Shown here piece after piece: positions 6,795 through 15,867 of a stretch of 22,970 nucleotides of DNA. The stretch is taken from NCBI GenBank assembly GCA_018665505.1, contig JABJCS010000529.1, positions 1 to 22,970 of the forward strand, in the 5' to 3' direction. How positions within the stretch are numbered: the first letter of the stretch is position 1; each line of letters begins with the position of its first letter. A model generated the notes under the pieces. The model saw nothing but the letters and a program-made list of their open reading frames with translations. It made no database searches and was not told the origin of the DNA. The translations under genes were made by a program, and so were the position numbers. The DNA comes from Alphaproteobacteria bacterium. GTDB lineage: Bacteria > Pseudomonadota > Alphaproteobacteria > UBA8366.

Positions 6795-8815
6795 GGTGTC
6801 GGTTTTATTGCGAGGAAGGCGCTTAGGTCCTCCGGCGTCGACATCGGGAGGCTACAGACCGGACCTTCGCATACGTAGGCTGTGGGTTTTCCGTCGATTT
6901 GATCTTTGCCCGTGGCCGGGTGACCGTCAGGCAAATGTTTAGCCGTCGCGATGACATTTAAAATGCGGTCCGGTAGAGAGTGATTTTCGAGTGCATCCAA
7001 AAGCGCGGCTGTGTCAGAGTTCGCACGATCGCCGATGATGACGATTTGCAGGCCCCGGTTCAGCAATTCGTTTGAATTCAGTAATGTCGAAAGGGGGAAG
7101 AAGTTGCGGGCGACTTCTCCGGCAAACGCTTTGACGATGCTCTCGGCGCGGGTTCGGTAGGTCTCGTCTCCGGTGAGATAATACATTCGAGCGAAAACGC
7201 CGACCAATGTTCCGTTTCCTGAGGGAGTGGCGTTGTCGTTGGCGTTCTTGGTGCGGGTTATGAGGTTGGGGGTGTCGTTTGCGGCGAAGAAATAACCGCC
7301 GTTTTCATCGCGATAATAGGCGTCGATTTGGGCGGTGAGTTTGCGGGTGTCGTCGAGATAACCGGAGTTACCGGTGCTTTCATAAAGAGCTACTGCTGCG
7401 CGTGCCATATTCGCATGATCGTCCAGCGTTGCGGGATGGCGTGCTTCGCCGGCGCACCAACTGTGCAGCATCCGGTTGTTGTCGGTCATGTTGGTTTGCA
7501 CAAAAGCATAGGCGTCTTGCGCAATGGTGAGCCAGTCGGGGCGCTTGAACGTTTGGCTCGCAAAGGCGAGTGTGGCGATGATTAATCCGTTCCAATCGGC
7601 TAAGACCTTATCGTCTTTTCCGGGCCGAATGCGTTTATTCCGTTCGGCGAGCAATATTGCCCTGCATTTGGCCATGCGGGCTTCCGTTTCAGTGTTCAGG
7701 TGCGGCATTGTGTTGAGTCGGTTCAGGATTGTTTTTTCTTCCCAATTGCCGTGGTCGTCGACGTCATAGATGCGGCTAAATTCTGCGGCGTCTTCGCCGA
7801 GGAGGCGGGAAACGTCTGCTACGCTCCAGACATAGAATTTTCCTTCTTCGCCCTCGCTATCTGCGTCGAGACTGCTGGCGATACCACCGCCGTCGTCGAT
7901 CATTTCCGCCTTTAGCCATTCAACTGTTTCATCTATTCGCTGTTCGTAAAGTGGTGATTTTGTTTCCTGCCAAACAAGGGTGAGAAGATCGATCAGCTCG
8001 GCATTGTCGTAGAGCATTTTCTCGAAATGTGGGGCGAGCCACATCTCATCGACCGAGTATCGCGAGAACCCACCGCGTAAGTGATCATAGATGCCTCCTT
8101 GGCAGATATTATTGAGACTGACGGTGACGGCGTTTTTAAAGGCTTCGTCACCGGTGCGTTGCCAGGCGCGCCAAAGCTGCTCGAAGATTCCGGTTTGAGG
8201 GAATTTGGGCGCACCTTTGATGCCACCTCGGGTCATGTCGATTTCATTCAGCAAACGGCGTGCGACCTGATCTGTAATTTCAGCAGAAATGCCAGCTCCT
8301 GCCTGGGGTTGGGAGAGTTGTGCCAAGCCTTCCTTGAGGGCATCGACATTTTTCTGAACCCGTTGCGGGTCACTAGCGAATGTTGTGGCGACGGCGTTTA
8401 AAACGTCGCTGAATCCCGGCCGTCCATATCGGGCTGTGGGTGGAAAATAGGTACCACCCCAAAAGGGCTGACCTTCGGGAGTGAGGAACATCGTTAGCGG
8501 CCAGCCGCCTTGCTCGCCCATCATGGAGAGAGCGGATTGATATATGGTGTCGATATCGGGGCGTTCCTCACGGTCGACTTTAATATTGATCATGAGGTCG
8601 TTCATGACTGCGGAAATAGCGGTGTCTTCGAAACTTTCATGGGCCATGACGTGGCACCAATGGCAGGCGGCGTATCCGACTGATAGGAGAATGGGTTTGT
8701 TCTCCGTACGCGCGCGCTCGAATGCGGCGTCGCCCCATGCCGTCCAATGTACGGGATTATTCTTGTGTTGGAGCAGGTAGGGGCTGGTTTCGCGGTCGAG
8801 TTCGTTTTGGGACAT
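6791..8815 (-). CDS. Thioredoxin-domain protein of the DUF255 / YyaL (spermatogenesis-associated 20-like) family
   Basis: The 674-residue product starts with the family signature [20 protein letters not shown] and has a thioredoxin-like fold with Cys51-His-Trp-Cys54 in [16 protein letters not shown] long alpha/alpha-barrel-like region resembling six-hairpin glycosidases follows, from about residue 170 to the end. The biochemical role of this widespread family is not established; it is usually annotated as a thioredoxin domain-containing protein. Length is typical. It is the first gene of the minus-strand unit DUF255-ogt-qor, with an ATGA overlap onto ogt. A 96-base gap separates it from the divergent DUF6489 gene. 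Confidence 0.92.
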   Translation of the reverse strand: MSQNELDRETSPYLLQHKNNPVHWTAWGDAAFERARTENKPILLSVGYAACHWCHVMAHESFEDTAISAVMNDLMINIKVDREERPDIDTIYQSALSMMGEQGGWPLTMFLTPEGQPFWGGTYFPPTARYGRPGFSDVLNAVATTFASDPQRVQKNVDALKEGLAQLSQPQAGAGISAEITDQVARRLLNEIDMTRGGIKGAPKFPQTGIFEQLWRAWQRTGDEAFKNAVTVSLNNICQGGIYDHLRGGFSRYSVDEMWLAPHFEKMLYDNAELIDLLTLVWQETKSPLYEQRIDETVEWLKAEMIDDGGGIASSLDADSEGEEGKFYVWSVADVSRLLGEDAAEFSRIYDVDDHGNWEEKTILNRLNTMPHLNTETEARMAKCRAILLAERNKRIRPGKDDKVLADWNGLIIATLAFASQTFKRPDWLTIAQDAYAFVQTNMTDNNRMLHSWCAGEARHPATLDDHANMARAAVALYESTGNSGYLDDTRKLTAQIDAYYRDENGGYFFAANDTPNLITRTKNANDNATPSGNGTLVGVFARMYYLTGDETYRTRAESIVKAFAGEVARNFFPLSTLLNSNELLNRGLQIVIIGDRANSDTAALLDALENHSLPDRILNVIATAKHLPDGHPATGKDQIDGKPTAYVCEGPVCSLPMSTPEDLSAFLAIKPTP

Positions 8816-8837
8816 AAAGCGGTTTCCGGTGGCGGCG

Positions 8838-8866
8838 TTGCGGGGAATTCGTAGCTTCTATACCTT
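8838..8866 (+). promoter_or_regulatory. Possible sigma-70-type promoter for the DUF6489-mnmE run
   Basis: TTGCGG (8838-8843) is followed 17 bases later by TACCTT (8861-8866), or 15 bases later by TATACC (8859-8864). It lies in the divergent gap upstream of DUF6489. Neither box is close to consensus, so this is only a suggestion. A short hairpin, AGGGG/CCCCT (8880-8884 with 8891-8895) followed by TTT, sits between it and the ribosome binding site. Confidence 0.25.
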
Positions 8867-8911
8867 GCGGTTAAGAGCCAGGGGCACAACCCCCTTTTCG
8901 AGGACGAATTA

Positions 8912-9172
8912 ATGAAAATTACGATGAATATAGAATGTTCGCCCGAGGAAGCGCGGCGGTTCCTCGGTCTACCGGATGTTGCGCCGATGCAGGAAGAACT
9001 ATTGAAGGCCTATCGGGACCAGATGATGGAAAATATTTCGTCACTAGATCCCGACGCGATGATGAAGAGCTGGATGTCCGGGAGCGGTAGTGGGATGGAG
9101 GAAATGCAGAGGGCGTTTTGGTCTCAGTTTGGCTCACAATTTGGTGCTGGTTCGGCTCGGGATTCCGAATAG
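8912..9172 (+). CDS. DUF6489 family small protein
   Basis: The 86-residue protein reads MKITMNIECSPEEARRFLGL, then PDVAPMQEELLKAYRDQM, then a Met/Ser/Gly-rich tail. It matches, from memory, a small family restricted to alphaproteobacteria (DUF6489); its function is unknown. It has no signal peptide, membrane segment or cysteine cluster. The N-terminal half is predicted by eye to be an amphipathic helix pair, the C-terminal part flexible. AGGAC about 6 bases upstream supports the ATG. It ends 16 bases before the mnmE start, so the two are probably cotranscribed. Confidence 0.8.
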   Translation: MKITMNIECSPEEARRFLGLPDVAPMQEELLKAYRDQMMENISSLDPDAMMKSWMSGSGSGMEEMQRAFWSQFGSQFGAGSARDSE

Positions 9173-9188
9173 CGCGGATGATTTTCAG

Positions 9189-10514
9189 ATGAGCGCTACG
9201 ATTTATGCCCTTTCTTCGGGAGCAGGGCGCGCAGGTGTGGCGGTGGTACGGGTATCTGGCCCACTTGCCGGTGACGTGTTGAAGGAGCTTTCCGGTGATG
9301 TGCTACCTTCACCTCGGGCAGTACGTTTGTGCCGGGTACGGATGCCGAAAACCGGAGAGATTTTGGATGAGGGCCTTTCGGTGTGGTTTCCGTCGCCTCG
9401 CAGTTTTACCGGTGAGGACATTGTCGAATTTCATATTCATGGTGGTGCAGCGGTGGTCGCGTCCGTGCTGAGGGCAATAGGGGAGTGCGGGGGAACGAGG
9501 TTGGCAGAGCCAGGTGAGTTTACCAAACGGGCCTTCCTTAACGACAAGATGGATCTCACAGTGGCGGAAGGTCTGGCGGATTTAATTGATGCCGAGACCG
9601 AGGTGCAACGCCGGCAGGCTCGGCGTCAGGCTTCTGGTGTTTTGGGCGAGTTGTATGAGTCTTGGCGAACACGGTTGATGCGCCGTCTCGCCTATGTTGA
9701 GGCGGCGATCGATTTTCCGGATGAAGAATTACCCGAGAGCATCTTATCTGATGTACAAGCGGATATCTTGGTGTTAGAGCTAGAACTCACACAACATCTT
9801 GATGATGGCAAACTCGGGGAGCGTCTTCGGTCGGGCATTGAGGTGGCTATATTAGGTCCACCGAACGCGGGTAAGTCGAGTTTAATGAATGCGTTGGCGG
9901 GACGGGACGCGGCCATTGTGTCAGAGACGGCCGGCACGACTCGGGATGTAATTGAGGTACGGTTGGATTTGGCGGGATTTCCGGTCGTTTTATCGGATAC
10001 TGCGGGTCTTCGAGAGGTGGAGGAGGGCGTTGAGGCGGAAGGAATTCGACGTGCGCGGGAGCGGGGACGGTCAGCTGATATTAGAGTGGTGGTATTGGAT
10101 GGATCGTCCGCTTCGGCGGGGGAGGATTCTTTATATGGAGCGGAGGATTCCTTTACTATTCTCAATAAGATAGACATTGGGCGTTGTGATGTATTGCCTG
10201 TTGAGGGTGACCTCGGGCTCTTTCCTTTGTCCGTGCGTACGGGGGAGGGAATCGCTGATTTTATATCGGCTTTAACTGAGGCCGTTCGAAACCGCTACGA
10301 TGGTGGTGATGCACCGGTGATTACCCGGGCACGTCACCGGGAATCAGTGGCTGAGTGTCTTGAAGCGCTCCAGCGGGCGAAAACAGCGCGACTTCCAGAA
10401 CTCGTGGCGGAGGATCTGCGGCTGGCCATGCGGGCTTTGGGGCGAATCACTGGGACATTTGATGTGGAGGATTTACTCGATATCGTGTTTCGTGACTTCT
10501 GTATCGGAAAATGA
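9189..10514 (+). CDS. mnmE: tRNA uridine-5-carboxymethylaminomethyl(34) synthesis GTPase MnmE
   Basis: With MnmG, MnmE places the cmnm5 group on the wobble uridine of several tRNAs in a GTP-, folate- and FAD-dependent reaction. The 441-residue product begins MSATIYALSSGAGRAGVAVV. It has the tetrahydrofolate-binding domain with GEFTKRAFLNDKMDL (109-123) and a helical domain. The inserted G domain carries GPPNAGKS (223-230), GTTRD (249-253), DTAG (270-273) and NKID (326-329). It ends in the conserved FCIGK with the catalytic cysteine. The frame is open back to an ATG at 9090, but that extension overlaps DUF6489 and is not family-like, so 9189 is chosen. A perfect parS begins at the base after the stop codon. 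Confidence 0.97.
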   Translation: MSATIYALSSGAGRAGVAVVRVSGPLAGDVLKELSGDVLPSPRAVRLCRVRMPKTGEILDEGLSVWFPSPRSFTGEDIVEFHIHGGAAVVASVLRAIGECGGTRLAEPGEFTKRAFLNDKMDLTVAEGLADLIDAETEVQRRQARRQASGVLGELYESWRTRLMRRLAYVEAAIDFPDEELPESILSDVQADILVLELELTQHLDDGKLGERLRSGIEVAILGPPNAGKSSLMNALAGRDAAIVSETAGTTRDVIEVRLDLAGFPVVLSDTAGLREVEEGVEAEGIRRARERGRSADIRVVVLDGSSASAGEDSLYGAEDSFTILNKIDIGRCDVLPVEGDLGLFPLSVRTGEGIADFISALTEAVRNRYDGGDAPVITRARHRESVAECLEALQRAKTARLPELVAEDLRLAMRALGRITGTFDVEDLLDIVFRDFCIGK

Positions 10515-10530
10515 TGTTTCACGTGAAACA
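10515..10530. promoter_or_regulatory. parS: parS site 1, ParB binding (centromere)
   Basis: TGTTTCACGTGAAACA is a perfect 16-base palindrome and matches the bacterial parS consensus TGTTNCACGTGAAACA. It starts immediately after the mnmE TGA (10512-10514), in the 97-base gap before mnmG. ParB made from this window (13925-14821) would be expected to load here. The rest of the gap, 10531-10611, shows no gene. Confidence 0.95.
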
Positions 10531-10611
10531 ATTACATATGTATCGGGGAAAGGTCGGCGATATTGCATTCTCTCGCTTGTCACCGGTAGTCCCAGCCCCT
10601 AAGTTCCGCCA

Positions 10612-12492
10612 ATGAGCGACCTAGAAAGTACAGCCTGGGATGTCATTGTCATCGGCGGCGGACACGCTGGTTCGGAGGCTGCGGCCGCGGCGGCGCGGTT
10701 TGGCGCGGCGACACTCTTGGTTACCCATAAGCTCGAGACAATTGGTGAGATGTCTTGTAATCCTGCGATCGGCGGGCTTGCAAAGGGGCATCTTGTGCGG
10801 GAAATCGATGCGCTCGATGGAGTGATGGCCCGTGTCATCGATGCTGCCGGCATCCAATTTCGATTGTTGAATCGGTCGAAGGGCCCGGCGGTACAGGGTC
10901 CGCGTGCGCAGGCTGATCGAAAATTGTATCGCAATGCCATGCAAGCTTTGTTGAGGTCGGACGAGAACTTGGATCTGATGGCGGCGGAAGTGGACGATCT
11001 CGTTCTTGATCGGGAAGGGAGCGTTTGCGGTGTTGTGCTGGTCGATGGTCGTACATTAAAGGCTGGTCGTGTCATCCTTACCACCGGTACATTTTTGCGC
11101 GGACTTATTCATATCGGTGAGAAGAAGATTCCGGCGGGCCGAGTGGGTGACGAAGCATCCTACGGTCTTTCTCGAACGTTGGAACGTGCTGGGTTTTTAC
11201 TGGGACGCTTGAAGACGGGGACACCGCCGCGCCTAGACGGGCGGACGATAGATTGGCAGAGCCTGGATGAGCAAAGAGGCGATGATCCTCCCGTGCCGTT
11301 CTCCTATTTGACTGAAAAGATTACAACACCGCAGATTTCCTGTCATATCACGGGCACAACTCCGTTGGGCCATGAGGTTATTCGGGAGAATTTAGAACGG
11401 TCCCCTATGTATTCTGGTCAGATCGAATCCACAGGCCCCCGATACTGCCCGTCCATCGAGGATAAAGTTGTGCGTTTCGCGGATCGGCATTCGCACCAAA
11501 TCTTCTTGGAGCCAGAAGGGTTAGACGATCATACGGTCTACCCGAACGGTATTTCCACCTCCTTGCCGGAGGAGGTTCAACGGGCGCTGCTTGGAACAAT
11601 CCCGGGATTGGAGCGCGCGACCATTCTGCGGCCCGGCTATGCGATAGAATATGATTATGTGGATCCGCGTGAATTACGCGGGAGCCTCGAGACGAAACGT
11701 ATTCCAGGACTTTATTTGGCCGGACAGATCAACGGCACGACCGGGTATGAAGAAGCGGCCGCTCAAGGGTTAATGGCGGGTCTGAATGCAGCCCGGGCAG
11801 CATCTGGTACCGAATCGCTGATTCTGGATCGGGCGGATGCGTATATTGGCGTGATGATCGATGACCTCGTTACCAAGGGAACCAATGAGCCGTACCGTAT
11901 GTTTACCTCGCGCGCCGAATACCGTTTGCGCCTACGTGCGGATAACGCGGATCAGCGCCTGACATCAATTGGTTTGACGGCGGGATGTGTGAGTTCGGAA
12001 CGGGAAAGGGTTTGGCGCGCTAAGGAAGCGGCGCTAGGGGCGGCGCGTGCATTGGTGGCGTCTACAAAGGCAAGTCCCAATGAGTTGGCAAAGCATGGCA
12101 TCGACGTGAGCCTTAATGGTGTAAGCCGTACGGCGTTTGATTTGTTGGCGATGCCAGACGTTTCCGTTGACCGGCTCGCCGGCATTTGGCCGACGCTGGC
12201 CGGAATGGCCTCGGAAATTTCGGAGCAATTAGAGATCGATGCGCTTTATGCGGGCTATCTTGTACGTCAGGAAGCGGATGTGTCGGCTTATCGCCGGGAT
12301 GAGGCATTACCGCTTCCGGAAAGCCTGGATTACCAAGCGATCGGTGGATTGTCGACGGAAGTGTGTGAGAAGCTGAGGGTCTCCCAACCGGCGACTTTAG
12401 GGGCGGCGTCCCGCATTTCCGGGGTGACCCCGGCAGCGATTGTCGCTATTCTCCGTCATGTGAAACGCGGGGTTGCTGAGGTCGGTGACTGA
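10612..12492 (+). CDS. mnmG: tRNA uridine-5-carboxymethylaminomethyl(34) synthesis enzyme MnmG
   Basis: MnmG is the FAD-dependent partner of MnmE in wobble uridine modification. The 626-residue product has the N-terminal dinucleotide-binding [14 protein letters not shown] (11-24) and the first conserved cysteine in [11 protein letters not shown] (Cys49). The second is in RYCPSIEDK (Cys279). It also shows [17 protein letters not shown] and the C-terminal helical domain that contacts tRNA and MnmE. Length is typical. The start [17 protein letters not shown] is family-like, though no clear Shine-Dalgarno site precedes it. Its stop overlaps the proposed rsmG start by 8 bases (12485-12492). Confidence 0.97.
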   Translation: MSDLESTAWDVIVIGGGHAGSEAAAAAARFGAATLLVTHKLETIGEMSCNPAIGGLAKGHLVREIDALDGVMARVIDAAGIQFRLLNRSKGPAVQGPRAQADRKLYRNAMQALLRSDENLDLMAAEVDDLVLDREGSVCGVVLVDGRTLKAGRVILTTGTFLRGLIHIGEKKIPAGRVGDEASYGLSRTLERAGFLLGRLKTGTPPRLDGRTIDWQSLDEQRGDDPPVPFSYLTEKITTPQISCHITGTTPLGHEVIRENLERSPMYSGQIESTGPRYCPSIEDKVVRFADRHSHQIFLEPEGLDDHTVYPNGISTSLPEEVQRALLGTIPGLERATILRPGYAIEYDYVDPRELRGSLETKRIPGLYLAGQINGTTGYEEAAAQGLMAGLNAARAASGTESLILDRADAYIGVMIDDLVTKGTNEPYRMFTSRAEYRLRLRADNADQRLTSIGLTAGCVSSERERVWRAKEAALGAARALVASTKASPNELAKHGIDVSLNGVSRTAFDLLAMPDVSVDRLAGIWPTLAGMASEISEQLEIDALYAGYLVRQEADVSAYRRDEALPLPESLDYQAIGGLSTEVCEKLRVSQPATLGAASRISGVTPAAIVAILRHVKRGVAEVGD

Positions 12493-13117
12493 GTATTTGA
12501 CGGCTGAGCAAGTTGGCGTGCAACTCGGTGTTTCACGTGAAACACTGGAGCGACTCAAAATCTATGTCGAGCTTTTATTGAAATGGCAACGGGCAATCAA
12601 CCTCATTGGACCGGGAACGATCGCCGACGCCTGGGGCCGCCATGTGCTCGACTGCGGACAATTGATGCCTTACATTCCGAAGGACAAAACGCCCGTTGTC
12701 GATATCGGTTCGGGCGCGGGTCTGCCGGGGCTTATCTTGGCTATCATGGGCGTACCCGATATCAAGCTAGTCGAATCCGATTCGCGGAAATGCAGCTTCT
12801 TGCGCGAAGCAGCCCGAGTAACGAAAACACCTGTCGAGATCGTGGAATCACGTGTGGAACATCTCGAAAATATAGTGGCTGGAGTGATAACCGCACGCGC
12901 TTTGGCGCCACTCACCAAGCTGACTGAATTATCACAATCAGTTACTACACCGAACACAATCTATTTATTCCTTAAAGGAAAAGATTTGAAAAATGAATTG
13001 ACCCACTTAAAGAATAATTGGACAATGAAATTGGAAATTCATCCGAGTGTGACCAATCCGGATGGATCCATTCTCAAAATGGAGTCCGTTGCCCGTGTCA
13101 TTGCCGCTCATGATTGA
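12485..13117 (+). CDS. rsmG: 16S rRNA (guanine(527)-N7)-methyltransferase RsmG
   Basis: RsmG (GidB) methylates G527 in the 530 loop of 16S rRNA using SAM. The SAM-binding motif [17 protein letters not shown] is intact, preceded by [11 protein letters not shown] and [15 protein letters not shown]. From GTG at 12485 the product is 210 residues, normal for the family. This start makes an 8-base overlap with the mnmG stop and has GAGG just upstream, so coupling is likely; TTG at 12473 is the main alternative. A perfect parS (12529-12544) lies in the coding sequence and encodes Val16-Ser-Arg-Glu-Thr20. The 3' third is richer in A and C than neighbouring genes. Confidence 0.95.
   Translation: MTEYLTAEQVGVQLGVSRETLERLKIYVELLLKWQRAINLIGPGTIADAWGRHVLDCGQLMPYIPKDKTPVVDIGSGAGLPGLILAIMGVPDIKLVESDSRKCSFLREAARVTKTPVEIVESRVEHLENIVAGVITARALAPLTKLTELSQSVTTPNTIYLFLKGKDLKNELTHLKNNWTMKLEIHPSVTNPDGSILKMESVARVIAAHD
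12528..12545. promoter_or_regulatory. parS: parS site 2, inside the rsmG coding sequence
   Basis: GTGTTTCACGTGAAACAC is a perfect 18-base palindrome containing the full parS consensus at 12529-12544. It lies near the 5' end of rsmG, and its bases encode the residues V-S-R-E-T of RsmG. It is 2.0 kb from parS site 1 and about 0.6 kb upstream of parA. The site must satisfy both ParB recognition and the RsmG protein sequence. Confidence 0.96.
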
Positions 13118-13928
13118 AGCCGAAACGCCAATGATGGCGCCCGCCGTACACCAAACTCGCATAATCGCGGTTGCCAATCAGAAGGGTGGTGTCGGCAAGA
13201 CAACGACAGCCGTCAATTTAGCGACTGCCTTGGCTGCCAATGAGTTGCGCGTGTTGTTGATCGATATCGATGCGCAGGGAAACGCCAGCACCGGGTTGGA
13301 TCTGACGCAGCGGGAGGATCGTCCGACCGTCTACGATTTGTTGGTCAACGAAACACCGGCCGTCGACGCAATTGTCGAAACCATCGTCCCAGGATTGGGG
13401 CTGATACCCGCATCGGTTCATCTGGCGGGCGCGGAACTCGAACTCTTGGACGCCGAGAACCGCGAGTTTCGCTTGTCCGCTGCGCTCGAGGGGCTGAACG
13501 ACGATTATGATTATATCCTGATCGACTGCCCGCCCGCGTTGGGTCTGTTGACGTTGAATGCGCTGTGCGCCGCCGATTCGGTTTTGGTGCCATTGCAATG
13601 CGAGTTTTATGCATTGGAAGGATTGAGTCATCTCGTGCGTACCATCGAACGGGTTCGTCACAGCTTTAACCCTGAGCTTGAGATTCAAGGTGTCGTGCTG
13701 ACCATGTACGATCGTCGGAATAATTTGTCGGACATGGTGGCGGCCGACGTTCGAGAGCATTTCGGCGATAAGGTCTATAAAACCGTAATTCCGCGAAATG
13801 TTCGTATTTCCGAAGCGCCGTCTTTCGGAAAACCGGTGCTGTTATACGATTGGCGTTGTGCCGGCAGCCGAGCCTACATTCATTTGGCCGGTGAAATCCT
13901 GAAGCGTGAGCGGGAGCTCGATGTATGA
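13110..13928 (+). CDS. parA: Chromosome partitioning ATPase ParA
   Basis: ParA is a Walker-type ATPase that binds nucleoid DNA and, with ParB, moves origin regions apart. The 272-residue product has the deviant Walker A KGGVGKTT (25-32), DIDAQGNASTGL (52-63), Walker B YILIDCPPALGLLTLN (135-150) and the NVRISEAPSFGKPV segment near the C-terminus. The frame is open upstream to 13062, but ATG at 13110 is preferred. It overlaps the rsmG stop (ATGATTGA) and gives the short N-terminus usual for chromosomal ParA. ATG at 13131 is also possible. ATGA overlap with parB (13925-13928) indicates translational coupling. Confidence 0.97.
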   Translation: MIEAETPMMAPAVHQTRIIAVANQKGGVGKTTTAVNLATALAANELRVLLIDIDAQGNASTGLDLTQREDRPTVYDLLVNETPAVDAIVETIVPGLGLIPASVHLAGAELELLDAENREFRLSAALEGLNDDYDYILIDCPPALGLLTLNALCAADSVLVPLQCEFYALEGLSHLVRTIERVRHSFNPELEIQGVVLTMYDRRNNLSDMVAADVREHFGDKVYKTVIPRNVRISEAPSFGKPVLLYDWRCAGSRAYIHLAGEILKRERELDV

Positions 13929-14821
13929 TGACGCAACAAGGCAAACGTAAATCTTTGGGACGTGGGCTCTCGGCCTTACTCGGCGACGATTTGCCGGAGG
14001 AAAGCCCGACAGCGGTCGGCCAAAGCGACGGTCGGACCCTTCCGGTCGAATATCTTCAAACCGGTGCATTCCAACCGCGCCGGCATTTTGATCCAGATGC
14101 ACTCCAGGCACTCGCCCAATCTGTGAGAGAAAAGGGTGTCCTAGAGCCAATTTTAGTACGCCGGCTGGACGACCAACAAGATCGATACGAAATCATTGCG
14201 GGTGAGCGCCGCTGGCGGGCCGCACAAACGGCAGGCCTCCACGATGTGCCGGTAATCGTTAAGGAACTCGACGATCAAGAAGCGCTCGAAATTGCGCTAA
14301 TCGAAAACCTACAACGCGAAGACCTTACTGCCATCGAGGAAGCCGAAGGCTATCGCCGCCTGATGGATCAATTCGCGCGCACCCAAGAAGATTTGGCGCG
14401 TGAGATAGGCAAAAGTCGTAGCCATGTCGCCAATACGATGCGGCTCCTTGCACTGCCGGAAGACGTTCGCGATAAAGTACAGGACGGCCAGTTAAGTGCC
14501 GGTCACGCGCGCGCGTTGCTCGGCGCCGAAGATCCTAGTGCGGCGGCGGCGGCGGTGATGAAAAAAGCGCTGAACGTCCGTCAAACCGAAGCCATGATTC
14601 GCCGAGAGCGAGACAGTGGGCAAACGAGCGGGTCTCGTCGCGCGGCTGATTCGGATAAGGATCCGAATACCGCAGCGCTCGAGCGAGATCTCGGTAACCT
14701 ATTGGGATTAAAGGTAGAAATAGACGAACAGGGCGAATCGGGAACGCTAAAGATGCATTATCGAAGCCTCGAACAGCTCGACGACGTCCTACAACGTATT
14801 ACCGGTGGGGAAAACGCTTAG
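13925..14821 (+). CDS. parB: Chromosome partitioning protein ParB (CTPase, parS-binding)
   Basis: ParB binds parS and spreads as a CTP-dependent clamp. The 298-residue product has an N-terminal LGRGLSALLGDD (11-22), the conserved ParA-stimulating region of chromosomal ParBs. The nucleotide-binding box GERRWRA is at 93-99, with ENLQREDLTAIEEAEGYRRL (127-146) after it. The helix-turn-helix is EDLAREIGKSRSHVANTMRL (155-174), and a C-terminal dimerisation domain ends the protein. Its start overlaps the parA stop. It ends 4 bases before the stop codon of convergent holA. Unlike the plus-strand genes before it, the stretches I counted have more C than G. Confidence 0.97.
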   Translation: MMTQQGKRKSLGRGLSALLGDDLPEESPTAVGQSDGRTLPVEYLQTGAFQPRRHFDPDALQALAQSVREKGVLEPILVRRLDDQQDRYEIIAGERRWRAAQTAGLHDVPVIVKELDDQEALEIALIENLQREDLTAIEEAEGYRRLMDQFARTQEDLAREIGKSRSHVANTMRLLALPEDVRDKVQDGQLSAGHARALLGAEDPSAAAAAVMKKALNVRQTEAMIRRERDSGQTSGSRRAADSDKDPNTAALERDLGNLLGLKVEIDEQGESGTLKMHYRSLEQLDDVLQRITGGENA

Positions 14822-14825
14822 AGGA

Positions 14826-15860
14826 TTAACGGGCGCGCCGTTGTTGGCGCGCTAAACTCGCGATTTGGAGCAGGGCCCGCCCACATACCAACTCTTCCGG
14901 AATGCCCGTCCGTTTGCATTGAAGTTCCGCCTCCAGCGTTAATTGCAGTCCGCGCGCCAATGCGTTACCGCGCCAAATCTTAAGTTGGCCTTGAAATCGA
15001 CGCTCCAATTTATAAAAAACCGGTGGCCGCAGGGATTTCAAAACGCGGGCGGCTTCTTCTCCTTGCGCAATTCGTACCCCTGCGCTTTCCAACTTCATCA
15101 AGTGGTTGGTGAGTGCACGGAGGATACCGACGGAGGAGGCGCCAGCTTGAAAAGAACGCATGAGAAAGAGATCGACGCCATTTGAATCTCCGTCGCCGGC
15201 GGAATAGATCAAATCATCCATGGAGTCGGCGGCGCTATCGCCGACACTGGCCATCGCTGTCTCCAAATCCACTTCGGACCCAGGCCCAGAGAACAAAGCC
15301 AGTTTTTCAATTTCACTGCGCGAGACGCCACGGTCCGACCCAAGGCGACCCATCAACCATCCGGCAGCTTCGGAGGTTATGCGAACGTCGTTTTCCGCGA
15401 GTGTTTCACGAATAACGCCATCCAGGCTGCCTGCGTCGTCGGCATAACAGGCAATTGCGGCGGCATCATCCGACTTCTCCGCGAGTTTTCGCAATGCGGA
15501 TCGTGGACTGAGTTGTCCTGCTTGAAGGACGGTAAGGGCATCACCCGGGGTATTCTGGATCACCGATTCTATAATGGACGCGATATTGTCCCCGGCCTCG
15601 CGGACGCGAATCAGCCGTCGCCCCCCCATCATCGAAATCGCAGAAACCTCGTCGGCCAACCGCGCTGGGTCCGCGGCGATCTCAGCACCGGTTAACTCGC
15701 AAACTAAAAATGGGTCGGATAGGTCTGCAACTACGCTGACACCGAGTTTTATTGATCGTTCACGGACAAGTCCCTCGTCCGGTCCGTAAACAAGTGCCAC
15801 GCGTAAATCCGGTGGTGGGGACTTTACGAAACTATCGGCGCGCCCGGCTGAAACCTTCAC
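14826..15860 (-). CDS. holA: DNA polymerase III delta subunit
   Basis: Delta is the clamp-loader subunit that opens the beta sliding clamp. The 344-residue product has the family N-terminal pattern LRVALVYGPDEGLVRER (about 19-35). It also has GGRRLIRVREAG (78-89), LMGRLGSDRGVSRSEIEKLALF in the second domain, and a helical C-terminal oligomerisation domain rich in Arg/Leu. The start is GTG at 15860. Its Shine-Dalgarno site (TGAGGA) overlaps the lptE stop codon, so the two are coupled. The gene is read towards parB and ends 4 bases from it. The order leuS-lptE-holA-parB is shared by related alphaproteobacteria. Confidence 0.93.
   Translation of the reverse strand: MKVSAGRADSFVKSPPPDLRVALVYGPDEGLVRERSIKLGVSVVADLSDPFLVCELTGAEIAADPARLADEVSAISMMGGRRLIRVREAGDNIASIIESVIQNTPGDALTVLQAGQLSPRSALRKLAEKSDDAAAIACYADDAGSLDGVIRETLAENDVRITSEAAGWLMGRLGSDRGVSRSEIEKLALFSGPGSEVDLETAMASVGDSAADSMDDLIYSAGDGDSNGVDLFLMRSFQAGASSVGILRALTNHLMKLESAGVRIAQGEEAARVLKSLRPPVFYKLERRFQGQLKIWRGNALARGLQLTLEAELQCKRTGIPEELVCGRALLQIASLARQQRRAR
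14833..14852. other. Perfect GC-rich inverted repeat at the parB/holA convergence
   Basis: GCGCGCC (14833-14839) and GGCGCGC (14846-14852) form a 7-base-pair stem with a GTTGTT loop. It lies just after the parB stop and within the last codons of holA. There is no T-run on either strand, so it is at best a partial barrier or an mRNA 3'-end stabiliser. Confidence 0.45.
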
Positions 15861-15867
15861 AACGTCC

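Noticed and set aside
9090..9188. Upstream extension of mnmE by 33 residues
   Set aside because: It overlaps DUF6489 and adds residues not seen in MnmE; the family start fits ATG at 9189.
12848..12854. Third possible parS, TCACGTG in rsmG
   Set aside because: Only the core is present; the flanking TGTT and AACA arms are missing. The TCACGTG at 3238-3244 in hemJ fails for the same reason.
13062..13109. Upstream extension of parA inside rsmG
   Set aside because: The added residues lie in rsmG and are not ParA-like; ATG at 13110 gives the normal N-terminus.
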